Part shown: positions 31,791-46,500 of the stretch, piece after piece
Layout of the letters: every line of letters begins with the position of its first letter
Numbering within the stretch: position 1 is the first letter of the stretch
NCBI RefSeq assembly: GCF_036588685.1
Contig: NC_086382.1
Coordinates: forward strand, 69,351,999 to 69,415,998
Direction: 5' to 3'
Source: Mytilus trossulus
Lineage: Eukaryota > Mollusca > Bivalvia > Mytilida > Mytilidae
Length of the DNA stretch: 64,000 nt
Notes under the pieces: generated by a model
Databases searched by the model: none
Told to the model about the DNA's origin: nothing
Seen by the model: only the letters and a program-made list of their open reading frames with translations
Made by a program: the position numbers and the translations under genes

Positions 31791-34700
31791 GCTCTTTATA
31801 TCTTCCTTTGCTTCCATTAATTACGATTATTTTTCTTGCGATTTAATGGTAAATAATTTCAAGTTACCAGGATTACTAAATACTAAAAAAATCAAAACTG
31901 CTTTTTCAAGTTTAAGATGTACATGTTAGCTTAAAGATCGACTAATTGTACACTGACGAAATCTCTTTTTTGGAAAGGGAATTAAAACGAGAAAGCAAAC
32001 ATGTGCAAACCAAACACAAATATTAAAAGCAGCAAATTAGTCAAGCACTAAGTAGCATATGACCGAGCATAAATTATGGTGGTGGACAAATATGTTTACC
32101 GACTCAAAATTCTCTCCTTAGTTTAGAAAGCAATGCAACAGCAGTCGATAAAAATCAGTTTAAAAAAGACAGTTGCAACAATTCACAATAAATAACTCGT
32201 AAGAAATAGTCTAAGCTAGGACATAGATTAACGATCTGAGATATTAAAGCCCGGATGACGAAGTATCAAAAAATTGAAAGACGAAATCATTTCAAAAAGA
32301 CAACACCAGACCATAAAGCAGAATTCAGCCGATTAATGGCATTGGGCTGTATCTGTTTTTTGATCGGTTTGTTTCTATCAAACAAAAAAGACTTACACGT
32401 ACAGTATCAACCAACAAAAGATTTTTTTAATTGTCCAATGTATTCATGATTCCCTAACTGAAAATAAACGTTTTCCACTAATGTTGTCTTAATTCAAATA
32501 TCCTAATTAGATGAAGGAAAAATATGAAGATAAAGGCGAAATTATGGCTGAATGCATTTCGGAAAAAGGGAGACAATTCAATCTCAAATATTTGACCAGG
32601 GTAACTCTGTTAAAGATTATACTTGGCATTTGTCGTCCGTGTACTAGTGAAACACCCAACAACACATCACAAACACAAGAATACACACTTGAGTTCAAGT
32701 TGTATCAAGGCAAACTAACCAACAAAACTCTTTTCCGTCAAATATTACTTAGAATAACGTTAAAATTGTGTGCAAACTATGAAATTTGATTGGCATAAAC
32801 CTTTAAGAATACTTAACCAACTACCATCATTCGCATGAATATGAATTTCAAGCTGCATACTATTTTTTTTCCAATATTAACACATTATTTTAAGCATAGG
32901 TCTATGTAAACATTCGTCCACACATGTTTTGTTTTTGTATGTACAAGTACCCGGCCACGTCCACTCTACGTTTTAGTTATATGTATTTATGTTTGTATCC
33001 ATCTGATGAGTTGAGCCTTTTCCAGCTGATTTTCTGATGTTGTACTGTTTCCTACTGTCCCATAACCAGGTAAGGGGAGTATGGAGATCCCGCTAACATG
33101 TTTTTAAAACCCCGCCACATTATGTTTGTCTGTGTCTGTCTCAAGTCAGGAGCCTATAATTCATTGGTTATCGTTTGTTGCTGTGTTACATGCGGTATGG
33201 GCTTTGTTCATTTTTTAAGGCCTTACGGTGACCTATAGAAATCATACCATATCTTCTTTTTTACATTAGTTGAGAGAAAAACATCATATATACTTTATAA
33301 ATGTCCGAAGTACACTTCTGGATTTATTTGAACTTCATCTGGAATGCTAAAAATGCACAAATGATGGAAGAACGAAATTACAAATCTGAACATAAAAAGA
33401 ATAGCCATAGTCATTTTTTATGATTCAACTTTTCTTAGGCAGGTGGAGCCTTAGTTTCTTTCTATTCAGACCATTTATCTATCAGTATTTAAAAGATCTT
33501 TTCAGTCAAGTATACGTTGTTTATTAGCTATATTTTTTGTTTGTTTTAGTAGAACAAAAAACATGGCCGGAAATTAACATCAGTTTACTTTGCAATATGT
33601 GCATGTTTTTTTCTAATTTGTTTTTTCACTTAAAAGCAACATTTTACTACAAAATTGTTTATTAAGATGTTGTCAATTATTCAGATGAATGGATTTCAGT
33701 TAAAACTTGTGTTTTCGTACAAAATTATGAGCTTGTTTAACACTTAATTAATAGACAGTTTACTACAATTCAGTATTCCGGATTTCAATTTGACAATAAA
33801 CCTTGTAGTCATAACAAGCATCCGTCTTTTTTTCCCAAAAAATTACGTAAATGGTCTCAAACAGTTTTAACTTTTGAGGTAATTCGCGTACGGGATTTTC
33901 TCGCAGTGTTGAAGACCCATTGGTGGCAATCGGCTGGTTTCTGCTCTTTGGTTGGGTTATCTTTTTGACTCAATTGTGACTTTGGACAGGTACAATCATA
34001 TAAAATGTGGCAGGATAAATCGAAAAACATACCGACATTACCTTCGACGTTGTTGTAACAATATAGCATAAGATCAAACTCTAAAAACCTGGCATACAGG
34101 GGTTGACTCATCCGATTTGCAAAACGCATAAACAAATATCCATGTGAAAGGCGTGTAACATGTGTAATGTATTTGACAACAACCAAAAAATGTATTTGAT
34201 AACAATTTTATAATCCTGATTTCAACACATACATGACATAGGCCACGGCTTGTTGAAAAGGAGATAGATGTGAGAAAAGAAAAGACACGAATTCGTGATT
34301 CTATGGCGTTAATATACAGATATAGATGTGGACACAGCTAAGAGGCTGGACACAGATTTGACTCCAACGTGAATACAGAAAATATATGAACTAATTTCTA
34401 ACCTTTTACGATAAGCAAAATCCATTGTATCACCAATAAGAGCATCTTTCTGTCAGTGTCAACAAGGAAGTACTTAACAAGTCAAACAGTATGTAGGTGG
34501 TTAAACAATTTAATGCATGAACAAGTCGTTTCAAGTAGTATAGTTTAAACATATGATGGCTATTTTTAGGAAAATATTATGACAGTACAACCTATATTAT
34601 ATGCCATTATAACAACTAGTTTCAAAGACTCCAGAGAAATTTTATAATATTGAAGACTTTAAAAAAAAGTAGTTTCATTCTGATAACTTCCTTTGGGTTT

Positions 34701-36427
34701 GTTTCTATATTTTGATTTTTTTGTGTGAATCTATTATTATAAGTGTCAAAAGTGCAAATATTATGATGCGTGTGTTGTACTTGTACACATAGATTTTATA
34801 AGTATGATTTTCACTGTGTTCCGATACATGTAGCTCATGTAGTTAACGATTTTTATTTAAACCATGTTCATTTTTGTCGGAGAAAAGATGGTGTATATTT
34901 ATATTTGTCGGATTTCAAATTATGTTGTTATATGCTGTGTAAAACGTTGTGACAAGATCTACACGAACAAATGTGAAAATTACAATGTTTCGGTTATCGT
35001 TCAAGATGTGTTCGTTATTATTGTGGCTTAAAGAATAATATATGATTGTATCTAAATATTTTTGGATGTATATCCCTTGGATTTTGGAACGTATAAATAC
35101 GGGATGTATATAAAAACAATTAGGAAATACATACTATAAGAGGTCTAAAATTACATAACTATTGTTCCGTAGTAATGTCAGAAATTTCAAATTTGAATTG
35201 TGATTGTATATAATAAAGATAAAAAATCTTTATATATGGATAGTAGTAACTTCCCATCGTATTGAATTCCTTTTATCTTGAAAGCATTACAATGATTAGT
35301 GCAGCTTGTGCTGAAATATTTGTCAATCTTTGCGATATACTTTCATTACAGAAATAATTAATATTTCGCTAAAACCAGTACAAATGCACTGAATCAATAT
35401 TTTCCCTTTCTTGTCGGCCAGCTAAGTGATGAGTCGCTTTTTCAAATTTGATTTGTACCTCCAGTCTCTTCGTAAATTATTTTTAAAAAAGACATGATTG
35501 GTGTTGAAAAAACTCATCCATTTGTGAGGTAAACATTACATAGCTCTTCTTCAAAACTTTTGTCGACTTTTTTGAAATAAGGTAAGATAAAAATAGATAT
35601 CTTATTAGCATGAAATACAAACAATTCTGTAAGAAGACGTATAAGAAATCCGGAAAGTTCCAATGAAAAAGACTATAACTTTTTTGGGCGTATTTTGAAA
35701 ACATACATTCAGTGATTTGTATGTCGTCAAATTCTTTAAATTCATACAAAACCTTTAAGTAATAAATTTTCCTTTCACAAATGTATATTAATAACTGGAA
35801 TATTATATTACATATTACCTAATTTTCTGCTTACTATGCTCAGATATTATATCATCTAAAAATATTCATCTACATTTTGAATACAATAATTATATTTAAG
35901 TCTTTTTATCTTTATTCGTCTTTTATTTACCGTATCTAAATGGGTATTTATCAGATACAGTAAACGTAACAAAAATGAACTTCTTTTCAATTTGTGCATT
36001 TTCTTATTGAAAACTAGAACACATTCCTGGTTCTTTATAATTTCGGGACGTACTTCCATACATTCAACATAATTTACTGGACTTTTTTTTAGATATTTAC
36101 ACGTAACCGTTTTCAACAAAACCAACTAAACGAACTCTGATAAAACTATATATGAGTTATTTCTTATGCTCTGGTAGAGTCAGCACATAGATCCACATAC
36201 TGTTCTGCAACTGCTCTATTCCCAAGTTCTCATCGCTTGTTATTTGTAATATCCAAGTTAATCTAAGTACAAAAAGAAACAAATTAAGACAATTAAACAT
36301 TCGTCAGAAATCAATTATTTGTCTTGAAAAAGTAGCGGAATAAATTTGGAAACTAACATATACCAATAACAAATGTGATGAACAAAATCCCCATTTCTAA
36401 CGTCCGCAGCGACAATTGAATGATTAA
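31791..36427. other. Long stretch without supported genes
   Basis: About 33040-33265 is a plus-strand copy of the retroelement tail family (AAGTCAGGAGCCTATAATTC, ACGGTGACCTATAGAAATCA). Part of the minus frame at 33857-34186 (about 33880-33940) resembles the GGTCTTCAACACTGCGAGAA segment of the 3' UTR at 20040-20080, so that frame is probably repeat-derived. Frames at 32255-32449, 32511-32789, 35483-35749 and 35856-36125 start with ATG and are free of low complexity, but have no domain, partner exon or splice context I can defend. I leave them uncalled. Confidence 0.4.
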
Positions 36428-37045
36428 GGGCATACAATACAGTTACAGGGAAGGTTATGACGTTGCTAACGTAATTTGTTATTTTCGCGACGTCAAACTG
36501 TGACATATCGGGAAAAGATGCATTTTTCGACCGATTTTTATCGTTCAAACTGATTTAATTTGAAAACGAGTTCATGGACCCCTATTTTTCCAAACGGCAT
36601 TTTGTTTCATTTTGCAGGGAGATTATTTGACCCAAATTTTATAAAACTGTAAATAGAGGATTTTTTTTAATTTTGATAAACATACAGTAAAAAATGACGT
36701 GCTTTCCTCAATTCATGAACATTTGATAAATATGAGTTATTTCTGAATAAAAAATTGCACATTTTTTAGGATATTTATAAAATACAGAAATTACCGATTA
36801 TTTAACAAAAAACAATTTGTGTTTATCTTTTATAACAAAAAAGTTATGTCTTTCTTTCGAAAAAGAAATTACGGCCACAAATCTGAATTTTGAGCAAATA
36901 TACAAAATTTCGACCTCATTTTACTCAAAAAGTAGCACATGAAGGTATATTTTTTATTACATATTTGATTTAATCAGGTAAAAAGTATCCTATATGCAAA
37001 TTTTCATGAACTTGTAAATACAGGATCAAAACTGTATCGTATGCC
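36428..37045. mobile_element. 618-bp MITE with TTAA target duplication
   Basis: The left end reads GGGCATACAATACAGTT and the right end, inverted, GGGCATACGATACAGTT (16 of 17 match). TTAA flanks both (36424-36427 and 37046-37049). The interior is AT-rich with no transposase frame; the minus frame 36315-36548 crosses the left end. Target and GGG terminus suggest piggyBac- or Kolobok-type mobilisation. Confidence 0.8.
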
Positions 37046-37603
37046 CTTAAAGAAAAACAACAATAAAAATATAATAGGAGATATGATATGAGAACCAATG
37101 AGATTACGTTCTGTCAGAGACGTTAGGACTAGAATGTAAATAACTTTATCGGTCCACAGATGAATTATCACGTTGAGATTGGTTAAACACCGTCACGTGG
37201 TGACCCCCTATGAGACCATATGGGGTTAGTAAGTTTCATATGGGGTTCATGACGCCTTAGAGACGTAATCTATTAATGTTGTTGTGTTTCGTTGTTTATT
37301 TTTCAACAAAACGCCGCAAAACGCCTATGGATTGTACTAACCCTCTATGGATCCGTATGGGGTCAGTAGCCAACCATATAACTTATATAACGGCCTGCAA
37401 CCATGAGCCGAATCTATACCATATTGTAAGCAATGAAATAACTTTAAAAGACAGAAAATAAAATAAACCAAAGTGGTATTCAATTACAGGATTTCATCTA
37501 ATAAAACAACAAAATGAAAAACAAAATACAAATCTCTTATTTATCAAAATGTTTTTAAACATTAAACGTTTATTATTCTTTTTTTTAAGTCCGCTTTTTT
37601 TCT
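37046..37603. other. Intergenic stretch with CATATGGGGTT repeats
   Basis: Between 37200 and 37375, short direct repeats of the type ATATGGGGTTAGTAAG, ATATGGGGTTCATGACG and GTATGGGGTCAGTAGCC recur irregularly. A plus frame (37276-37461) crosses them and is not supported. AATAAA signals on the minus strand for the gene ending at 37604 lie at 37569-37574. Confidence 0.5.
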
Positions 37604-39960
37604 CTAGTTTTCAACCTTTCCAGAAGACAGGTCTGAAAATTTAATGCTATTTCTTAGTGGATCGTAACCATCATCGTTCCGGGTGTTAGTATTAGCTCCA
37701 CAGACCAACAGTATATCCACCACATAAACTGAGGGAAATGTCATCAGAGAAACATTCCCTACTTTAGATATATTGGGATCTACTGCTAAGTGTAATAATG
37801 TCTGATTATTTATTCCCCTGGGATCAAGTTGAATCAAGTACGCAACTTGTTCTATAAAGTTAACACGCTCAACCACGCTACCACCAATAAACTGGAAAAG
37901 TCGAATTAAATGTAGTGTTAACTGCATTAGGCACTGCAAATTTCCTTGTTCAATAATGGTTAATGGGCGTTTGGTGAGAACATTTTTGCCGCCTTCAATC
38001 TGACGAACAATCATTTTGAAGACATCAAATACGTCCGTCGTCTGAATCTGAAATGACAAAAGAGCTTATTAATAGAGATAATAAAAATTAAAGCCTAGTA
38101 CCTTTGAACCTGATTTTTACCGTTTGATTTATTGTTGTATAGTTACATCACTTTATCAGGATAGGGAATTGGTTCAGGACACACAAACATGTTAACATAG
38201 TCGCATTGTTTATATACCTGTAGTCCAGTGTGTGATGTTGGTCATTTTATGTCACTATTATTTGTCATTTACTATTTTAGGTTTAAAGTTTTTCGTTATA
38301 TATAATTAGTCTTCGTTTTTGGTTGCTTCGAGTATGCATTTCCCAGTCTTAAAAAGACAGATGACAAATACTAAAGGGATAATCAAACTATTTACTAGAA
38401 ACTGACAACGGCTCCCTAAAGAAACAGCAATCGAATAAAAAACAGTCCAAGCAAAACTTCAAATAAGACGGGATTTAAGTCGTTTACTTAATTGGAACAC
38501 ACCGTCGTCAACAGTGAAAACAGATATCTCACAACAGCCAAATAATCTGTGATGGTGTCTGTACAACTTTTAGATAACCGGGCAAAAGACATATTACCGA
38601 AAAAATCTTAACATTTAGCGTGAACATTAAAGCTCATTTTTATTTAAAATGGTTTTTATCTGAAAAACTTATTGTATTGATTGATATTTTGTAAAAAAAA
38701 TTATTTATAACAATTACCTGTTCTGTTGTTTTCTTGTTAACCCATTTTGTTTCCAATTCACAAATCATATCAACTAAACTTATCGCACTTTGAATAGTGT
38801 CAGCATTTAGAGGATCGTCTAGTTTTAACCTTAGGGTGTAAGCGTATTTCCATAGTTCGACGCATCGCTGGTAACAACCATTATCGCCATAAAGAGCACC
38901 ACGAAAAATGATCTTCCCGATTGTAACTGGATGATTTTCGCCATAAATCCGGGAATATTTTAGCAGTGCTTGCATGTAAAAGTCATTTGGATCAGTCAGT
39001 TGACGTAAAGTTTCTACTGACATAACTTCAACTGCACGATTCAAGAAAGATACCGGTTTTACCTCCCTGTCAGTGTTGGTAATAGTATTTATCAATTCAA
39101 AACGCAGCTTTAATGCTGTTTCCCACATTAAAACACAACGTGTAATATCATCATCCACCAAAGAACAACCAATCAAATCAAAAGCATCGCATTTTTCTTC
39201 GACTGGAAATTCATAAGTGTCTAGAAAGTATTTTATAACAGTTGAACTACCTCTGAGAGCAGCGATTTTAAGGGGCGTTTCTTCATAGTTTGTTTTGGCG
39301 GTCATTGACCCTCCATTTCGACATAATAACTTCACGGTTTCTAATTTATGAGAGTGTGCAGCATGATGTAAGGCCGTATATCCATCCACACTTGAAGCGT
39401 TAACACTTGCTCCTTTAGAAATAAGATATGCACATAGTTCTGTGTTATCTACAGCTGCCATTAAACACGAATATCCTTTTTCTGTAATATTTCTGAGGTT
39501 TGCACCATGTTCTACGAGATATTCTACCATAGGCATATTTAGCGACCCACATGCCGATATTAATGGTGTCGACTTTACACTGGTCAGTCCATTCACGTCT
39601 GCTCCATGTTCAGTCAGAAGTTTTATTATATCAAGCCCATTTTCAAGACCTGTCGCACACCATAAAGACGGAGCTTCAATTCCACTTTCCCAGGTGGGTG
39701 CTTTAAAGAATCCGTTTTGTTCAACGTCGGGGTCACATTCGTCCAACAGATATTTTACAATATCTGCATTACCCTTTATGTATACATGCCTGAACTAATG
39801 CAGGCCTTTCATCGATCTTGAAAGTCACGATTGATTTCCGCTGGCTTATTGTCAACATACATAATGTACTGATGATTTTGTTAAGTTTATCTTCATCAAT
39901 ATATGTGTGTATAATCCTGGCAATCTTTTTAATTTCAGAATTACTCAGTTCAGCTGACAT
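37604..39960 (-). pseudogene. FEM1-like ankyrin gene, proximal copy, frame broken by 4-bp insertion
   Basis: Two minus-strand exons, 38718-39960 and 37604-38047, join at a phase-0 GT-AG intron (670 bp), as in the intact paralogue at 43588-47229. The first exon is 1243 nt against 1239 in the paralogue. The extra 4 bp lie at about 39777-39782 (CCCTTTATGTATACATG against CCCTTTAAACATG). They shift the frame after about residue 60, splitting the first ankyrin repeat. Both sides are otherwise open: residues up to QACIHKG upstream, and from DECDPDVEQ downstream. The downstream part keeps the ankyrin repeats, the FEM1 middle segment (RIYGENHPVT, GALYGDNGCYQRC) and the C-terminal exon (LDPRG, QTLLHLAVD, LLVCGANT). 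An ATG at 39744-39746 could start a shortened protein lacking the N-terminal region. Recent pseudogene, polymorphic null allele or assembly error are all possible. Confidence 0.75.
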
Positions 39961-40350
39961 ATTTGTTATATATATACCTTAGGAACGGTAGTAAAACAGC
40001 TGATCAAAACTGTATAACGGTATTTACATCCCTGTCTGTAAAGTACCTTTAAACCGTATCGATAATCAAAAATCTAATTTTAACTTTACCATTGACGATG
40101 AAGAAAAGTGATTTTTAGAAACAATGCATCGAAAAAGTAATTTGATATTTTAGACTACGTGTATATCATTTGGAAATTTTCAGTTCCGTGTGAGTTGATC
40201 CATAAATATACATATATATACTTAAATCTATCTACCTGTTCTAGATATTTAAATAATTGACCTTGCTCGACGTTAAATATGTCAAATAAACTAAGATAAA
40301 ATTAGGTTATTAAAGTTTGAAATAAAGGAAAAAGTAGTATGCAGCTATTC
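39961..40350 (-). promoter_or_regulatory. Conserved 5' flank of the proximal FEM1-like copy
   Basis: This flank aligns by eye with 47230-47540 upstream of the distal copy. Shared blocks are ACAGCTGATCAA, ATCATTTGGAAATTTTCAGT and TCTACCTGTTCTAGATATT. The last block, on the minus strand, gives a donor (GAACAG then GTAGAT) at 40235-40236. With a possible acceptor just before the start codon, that suggests a non-coding first exon. Confidence 0.4.
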
Positions 40351-43300
40351 GAAACTCAACAAAAAAAAAAATCAGGGTTACAAACTAAAACTGAGTGATA
40401 AGAGGAGAACAACGACACAAAAGAAACACAACATAAAAATGAAACACACTGAGAAACGTTACAACATTTATACTTAAATAATTTTTTTAATCTAAATCAG
40501 TATATATTTCATCAACCGAGCGATCATAGCCAAATTTCAGAAAAGACTTTGTCACCCCTTGGTGGCAATGTTTGTTTATATATAAAATATTAAATTTTGA
40601 TGAAAATAGATGATAAAAAATCGATTTGGTCGGCATGTTTTCAAAATGTTTGCTCCAAAACTTGTTACTATTATTCTGATAGAATACTAAACATGCAGAT
40701 GGTGGTCAGTGCACAATATATACTTTAATCATGATTCAATATCTCTCGAACTTGTATTATAAAAATGCATCAGACAGTCACAGATAAAGATTAATTTTTA
40801 TTTTTAATAAAGGATTCATTATGGGAAAAATAAACTCATCATAGATACCAGGATCAAATTTTGTGTTTACGCCAGACTTGCGTTTCGTCTACAAAAGACT
40901 TATCAGTTACGCTCGCATCCAAAATAGTTCAAAAGGCAAAATAATGTACAAAGTTGAAGAGCATAAAAATTATATGTATATACATTATACAAAGAATATA
41001 CAAAGGAAAAACAGCTCAAACACGAGATATAATGCAAGTTAACATCTAAACCCATCTAAACCACAATGTTCAGTGTTCTTTATTTATCATTCGGAAGCAG
41101 CACAATATATCCAGTTGAAAATAAGCTTTCATGAGTAAAATCTATCTCGAGGCTGGTGCATAATTATAAAGTTATCTAAATACAGGAGCCCGGAGCCCCT
41201 AAGGTAATTCGTACCTTAAGTTTATTTAGAAAGACTAACTGTCATGCAGTTATTCAAAGATTTGCCTCATATTATTAGTAGACAGATGTTGTTTTTCTTG
41301 TTTCTATTAACTCTTTGAATGTGGATATCAATTTTCCTCGTTTATTATATAAATCTAGACATAAAGTTGTCATATTTCAAATAAAATCAAATATTATTCT
41401 GTTATTGCAGAGAAAAATCAGTTATTTTCTTTTGTTATAAGAGTTAGTTATAACTGTGTTATCGTTGTTGGAAATCTGAAGGAATCTGACGTAACCGACG
41501 TTTAATACACTGCCAGGGTGGAATTTTTGCAAAACACTTCTTATAACAACAACTAAATAACTGTAACTCCAAACGAACAATTTGAAATTTATATAACGCA
41601 AAAACTAATATTCTACAGTTTAATATTCTTGTTTCATTTAACGATAAAACAGTAGTCTGATCTTGGTGATTCCTTGTATCGTTTGTCAGTTTGTCTCGTC
41701 ATTGGTAATAAGTGACGGGAGTATTATTTGTACAAATACATCGTACTCAGTAACATCTTGTTATGTTATGTGCACCAAAAATAAGAAAACATAAGATATA
41801 AAAAAAATCATGGCCGAAATCATTTATAAAACAAAACAATGGTGGGAAGCAGCGAAAACATAATAATAAATAAACATAATTCAAGTTAAGTCTTTTTCAT
41901 ACTTAAACACTTTCCGTTTTTTCACCCCATTTTGTCTAAAGAGCAGAAAAAGAAATATTGATCATGTTCAGGACAAGCATTTCAGGAAATCATTGTGCTA
42001 AAGTTTCTATACAGAATAACAAGTATTATGGCATGTGATTTCTACTACTTGTTATATCAGCTTTGGTTGTATTTTATTGTATCTACACATAATTATCTAC
42101 AGATCTACCAATGGTATTTCATTAGTCCGAATCTAACGGTAATTTTAAATTATATAAACTATAATACTACATTTATGACTCTTTTTTTTTATTATTTAAA
42201 TGAAGACTGTTGATAGACTGTTTATATAGTCAAAGAAGTCTTTAATCGTATGAATATATATATATAATCAGTTAAAGCACTTGATGTATGCCGAAAGTAG
42301 AAACAAACTCAGTATATCACTCCTGGAAAGGAACATGCTAAATATAAACTTAATTCAAGACACAAACACAGCATGTTTTCTTAACAGGAACCATATATAA
42401 GTCAATCCTTGCTGTGGTAAGCTCTCTGTCATTGTAAGGATCTTTTGTGCTTCCATTAGGAACAGGCGTCAACATTAAAGGCGGTATTATAGACTGATTT
42501 GTGACGTCATTTTCAACTTAGTAGTTAGCAAATAATTTGCGGTTTTTATACACGTAGGCATTTTACAGTAGAGTATCTACAAAGCTATCTTTAGAATGAA
42601 CTGACAATCACAATATCTAGTCGTGTTTAAAGAAAATTCTATTTCAGTTGGCGATTTTTCTATTATCTTTCATTTAATTAATTTAATCAAAACGTGATTT
42701 TTTATCATTTGAGTCGACGACTGCTACATTTTTCTTTAGCGTTTGGCACTGTGTTTTCCCTGGTTATTAAATTTTGTTTCTTAAATAAAATACCGACCTC
42801 CGATGAAAATTCCAACCAAAAACTATATGAGCAAATGGCAAATTCAAACACTCAAACGCATCGAACGAATAGATAACAACTGTCTTAATCCTGACTTGGT
42901 ACAGGCAGAACATTAAATTTCGGTTAATTATGAAATAATACCAGTGCAATGTCGAGTTTGTCAGTTTTTTCTGTGATTACATTTTGAATACAACAAGGAT
43001 TACCTATAGGTTAGAAGCAGTTCATTTATCTTTATGTTTCTATTTGCAATGTAGAATTAAGGATAATCTCATTTGATACGTTTGATAATACAAGAATATA
43101 TTATAAGTGTTTAAACCTTTTGTAAACTATACAGTTTTTAGAACACTGTATATGTATGAATCAACTGTTCTGGGGGTTCAATAAACGCATCATGTTTTAA
43201 CAATGGATTATTCACTCGTGCTACCAATGCTGAAAACTTTTACATGAGAATTGACGACCATATCTTTTTATCTCTCGTATAGTGACTAGTTGTATGAGTT

Positions 43301-43587
43301 CATTCGTACTTCGATACTTTTAGGATAGAAAAGACGTAGCAAGACGCACACTATATGATAATTGAGTACACAATATTCATAATAATAAAGGGCATCAACA
43401 TATCAGAATGAGTAGCGGTTTAAATGAAAAATAATTTATTTACAAAATTAATATTGTGTCAAATAAAATTAAAAAAAAAAAAATTAACAAAACAAACCAA
43501 AAAATAAATTAAATAAAATTGAAATCATTTAGCTGTTTTTTAAACGATGGACTATAATTTTCTTCAACAGATTTTTTCCATTTTCTT
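40351..43587. other. Spacer between the FEM1-like copies
   Basis: About 40850-40985 is a plus-strand copy of the TTGCGTTTCGTCTACAAAAG repeat. About 42815-42930 is a minus-strand fragment of the retroelement tail (CCTGACTTGGTACAGGCAG). No supported exon is present. Minus-strand AATAAA lies at 43435-43440, about 150 bp past the stop of the distal copy. The frames at 41995-42213 and 42694-42949 have no motif. Confidence 0.5.
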
Positions 43588-46500
43588 TTAAACCTTTTCA
43601 GAAGGCAGGTCAGAAAATTTAATGCTTTTTATCAGTGGATCATATCCATCGTCGCTACGGATAAAAGTATTTGCTCCACAGACCAACAGTATATCAACCA
43701 CATAAACTGAGGGAAATTTCATCAGAGAAACATCTCCTACTTTAGAAATATCGGGATCGACTGCTAGGTGTAATAATGTCTGATTACTTTTTCCCCTGGG
43801 ATCCAGTTGAATCAAGTACGCAACTTGTTCTATAAAGTCTACACGCTCAACCACGCTACCACCAATAAACTGGAAAAGTCGTATTAAATGTAGTGTTAAC
43901 TGCATTAGGCACTGCAAATTTCCTTGTTCAGTAATGCTAAATGGGCGTTTGGTGAGAGCAATATTAACGCCTTCAATTTGACGAACAATCAACTTGAAAG
44001 CATCCAAAACATCAGTCATTTGCACCTGAAATTATAAACAGGCAAATCAATTTCAAAATTGAAAAAAATCTAAAAATAAATAGTATTACCCTTTTTAAAT
44101 GAATTTTCTTGTTTGTTTTGTTGTTATTGCGTTGGATTATTTTCTTGATTAGGAACCAGTGTGAGCACTCACAAACATATTTAATTGAACCGACTCGCAC
44201 GTTTTGCTTGGTTATTTTCTATCATTGTGTTTTTCTACTTATTATCTAAGGTCTTAATAATTTTTTCGTTTGTTTTCTCATTTGGTTCTGTCGCATCTGA
44301 AATTTCACAACCCTTAACGAAAGCCAGAATATACCAAAGGGCATTCCAAACTCATTTGTGTAAAAAACACAAAAGTTAGCAACAAATTAAAAACGTCTAA
44401 TAGTTATCAAAGGTACCAGGATTATTATTTAGTAGGCCAGACGCGCGTTTGTTCTACATAAGACTCATCAGTGACGCTCATATTAAAAAAAGTTATAAAG
44501 CCAAACAAGTTAAAAGTTGAAGAGCATTGAGGATCCAAAATTCCAAAAACATGTGCTAATACACCTAAGGTAATCAATTCCTGGGATAAGCAAATCCTTA
44601 GTTGTTCAAAAAATCACAGTTTAGTAAACTTGAAATTTATGAAAAATGACCACATATTGGATATGTATGTCAACCCCGAAGTGCTGACTACTGGGCTGGT
44701 GATACCCTTGGAGACGAAACGACCACCAGCAGTGGCATCGACCCAGTGATGTAAATAGTTATCGAAGGAACCAGAATTATAATTTATTACACCAGACTCG
44801 CGTTTCGTCTACATAAGACTCATCAATGACGCTCATATAAAAAAAAATTATAAAGCCAAACAAATTAAAAGTTGAAGAGTATTGAGGATCCAAAATTCCA
44901 AAAGGTTGTGCCAAATACGGCTAAGGTAATCTATTCCTGGGATAAGAAAATTCTTAGTTTTTTTTAAATTTAAAAAGACAAATAACAATTCACAAAACAA
45001 AACATATAAAACTAGAGACTGACGAATACAAGCCCAATCAAACCATTGTAGATTCTCAAGTAGATCTTGACTATTATTTAAGTGCCAAGGTTTGATATTA
45101 TTGGGCTTTTTGATTTTTCCATTTCATTTGAGACTTTCCGTTTTGAATTTTCTTCCGAGTTCAGTAGTTGAGTGATTTTACTTTTTGGTTATCAGTCTCA
45201 TTCGGTAGAGCATTTTCAAGGAAAAGAGAATATGATTGTTGTTTACAATTGGAACGTTTCTGGCTTCATCTGTGAAACAGATATTCCTTTATGGTCACAC
45301 AATCGATGACGGGTCCGTTAAATTCTCGATGGGGTGACAATATTACTTGGAAATTTTGGTTGAAAACTTTCTTGTAAAAAGTAACCTTCAATCGAGGAAA
45401 CCATGATAGTAAATTCACTGGAAAAGTGAATGAAGTATGAAATTCATACTCCATTGCGGGCCAATTCCATCCAAATTATGCAGCTGAAATCTGTCTTGTG
45501 ACGTTAATTTTTTATTTCAACCGACCCTCCTTGTCGATTTTATTATTTAATTTGGATACCAATAAACCAGGTTTAACCCACCTGTGTTTCCTAAAATGAC
45601 CTGCATCAAGTCAGAAATATGGCAATTGTTATCAAATAGACCGTTTCTATGTATGATGACATTTGTTTTGTTACAGTTCAGTGTTTCTGTTGTTCCGTTG
45701 TTTTCCTCTTATAGTTGAATGGTTTTTGTTTCCTATCTATCTTTGTGTTCGCTTAATCGATTGGTGACTATTTAACAGTCACATACTGTTTCATTTGTTT
45801 TATAGCTAAACATATGACATGGGTTTTTTTCATTGTTGATAGCCGGGAGCAAAATAAATATTAAGGAAAACATCTAAACATTTTAGTGGTGACATATCAC
45901 TGCATTTAAGGTTCTTTTTTTTCAAATAACTTCACACAGAAGTTATATTTGTATTAGTCTGGATTTTTAAAACCGTTGTAAATAAATTACCTGTTCTTTT
46001 GTTTTCTTGTTAATCCATTGTGTTTCTAATTTACAAATGATATTTACTAAACTTATCGCGCTTTGGGTAGTGTCACCATTTAAAGGATCGTCTTGTTTTA
46101 ATCTTAGCGTGTAAGCGTACTTCCATAGTTCAACACATCGCTGATAACAGCCGTTATCGCCATACAGAGCACCGCGGTTAAAGATATTTCTGATTGTTAC
46201 TGGATGACTTTCACCATAAATCCTGGAATATTTCAGTAATGCTTGCATGTAAAGATCATTTGGTTCAGTTAGATCACGTAAAGATTCTACTGACGTTATT
46301 TCAACTGCATACTGAAAGTAAGATACAGGTGTCACCTTTCTTCCAACATTGGTCATAGTTTGAGTCACTTCATCACGCAGCTTTAATGATGTTTCCCACA
46401 TTAAAACACACCGTGTGACGTCATCGTCTACTAAAAAGCAACCTAATAAATCAAACGCAGCGCATTTTTCTTCGAGTGGGAATTCATAAGTATCTAGAAA

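Noticed and set aside
33857-34186. 109-codon minus-strand frame as a gene
   Set aside because: Part of it resembles the retroelement UTR segment at 20040-20080, and no splice partner or domain was seen.
39442-39798. 118-codon plus-strand frame opposite the FEM1-like exon
   Set aside because: Shadow of the minus-strand coding sequence; a similar shadow occurs at 46715-46966 in the paralogue.
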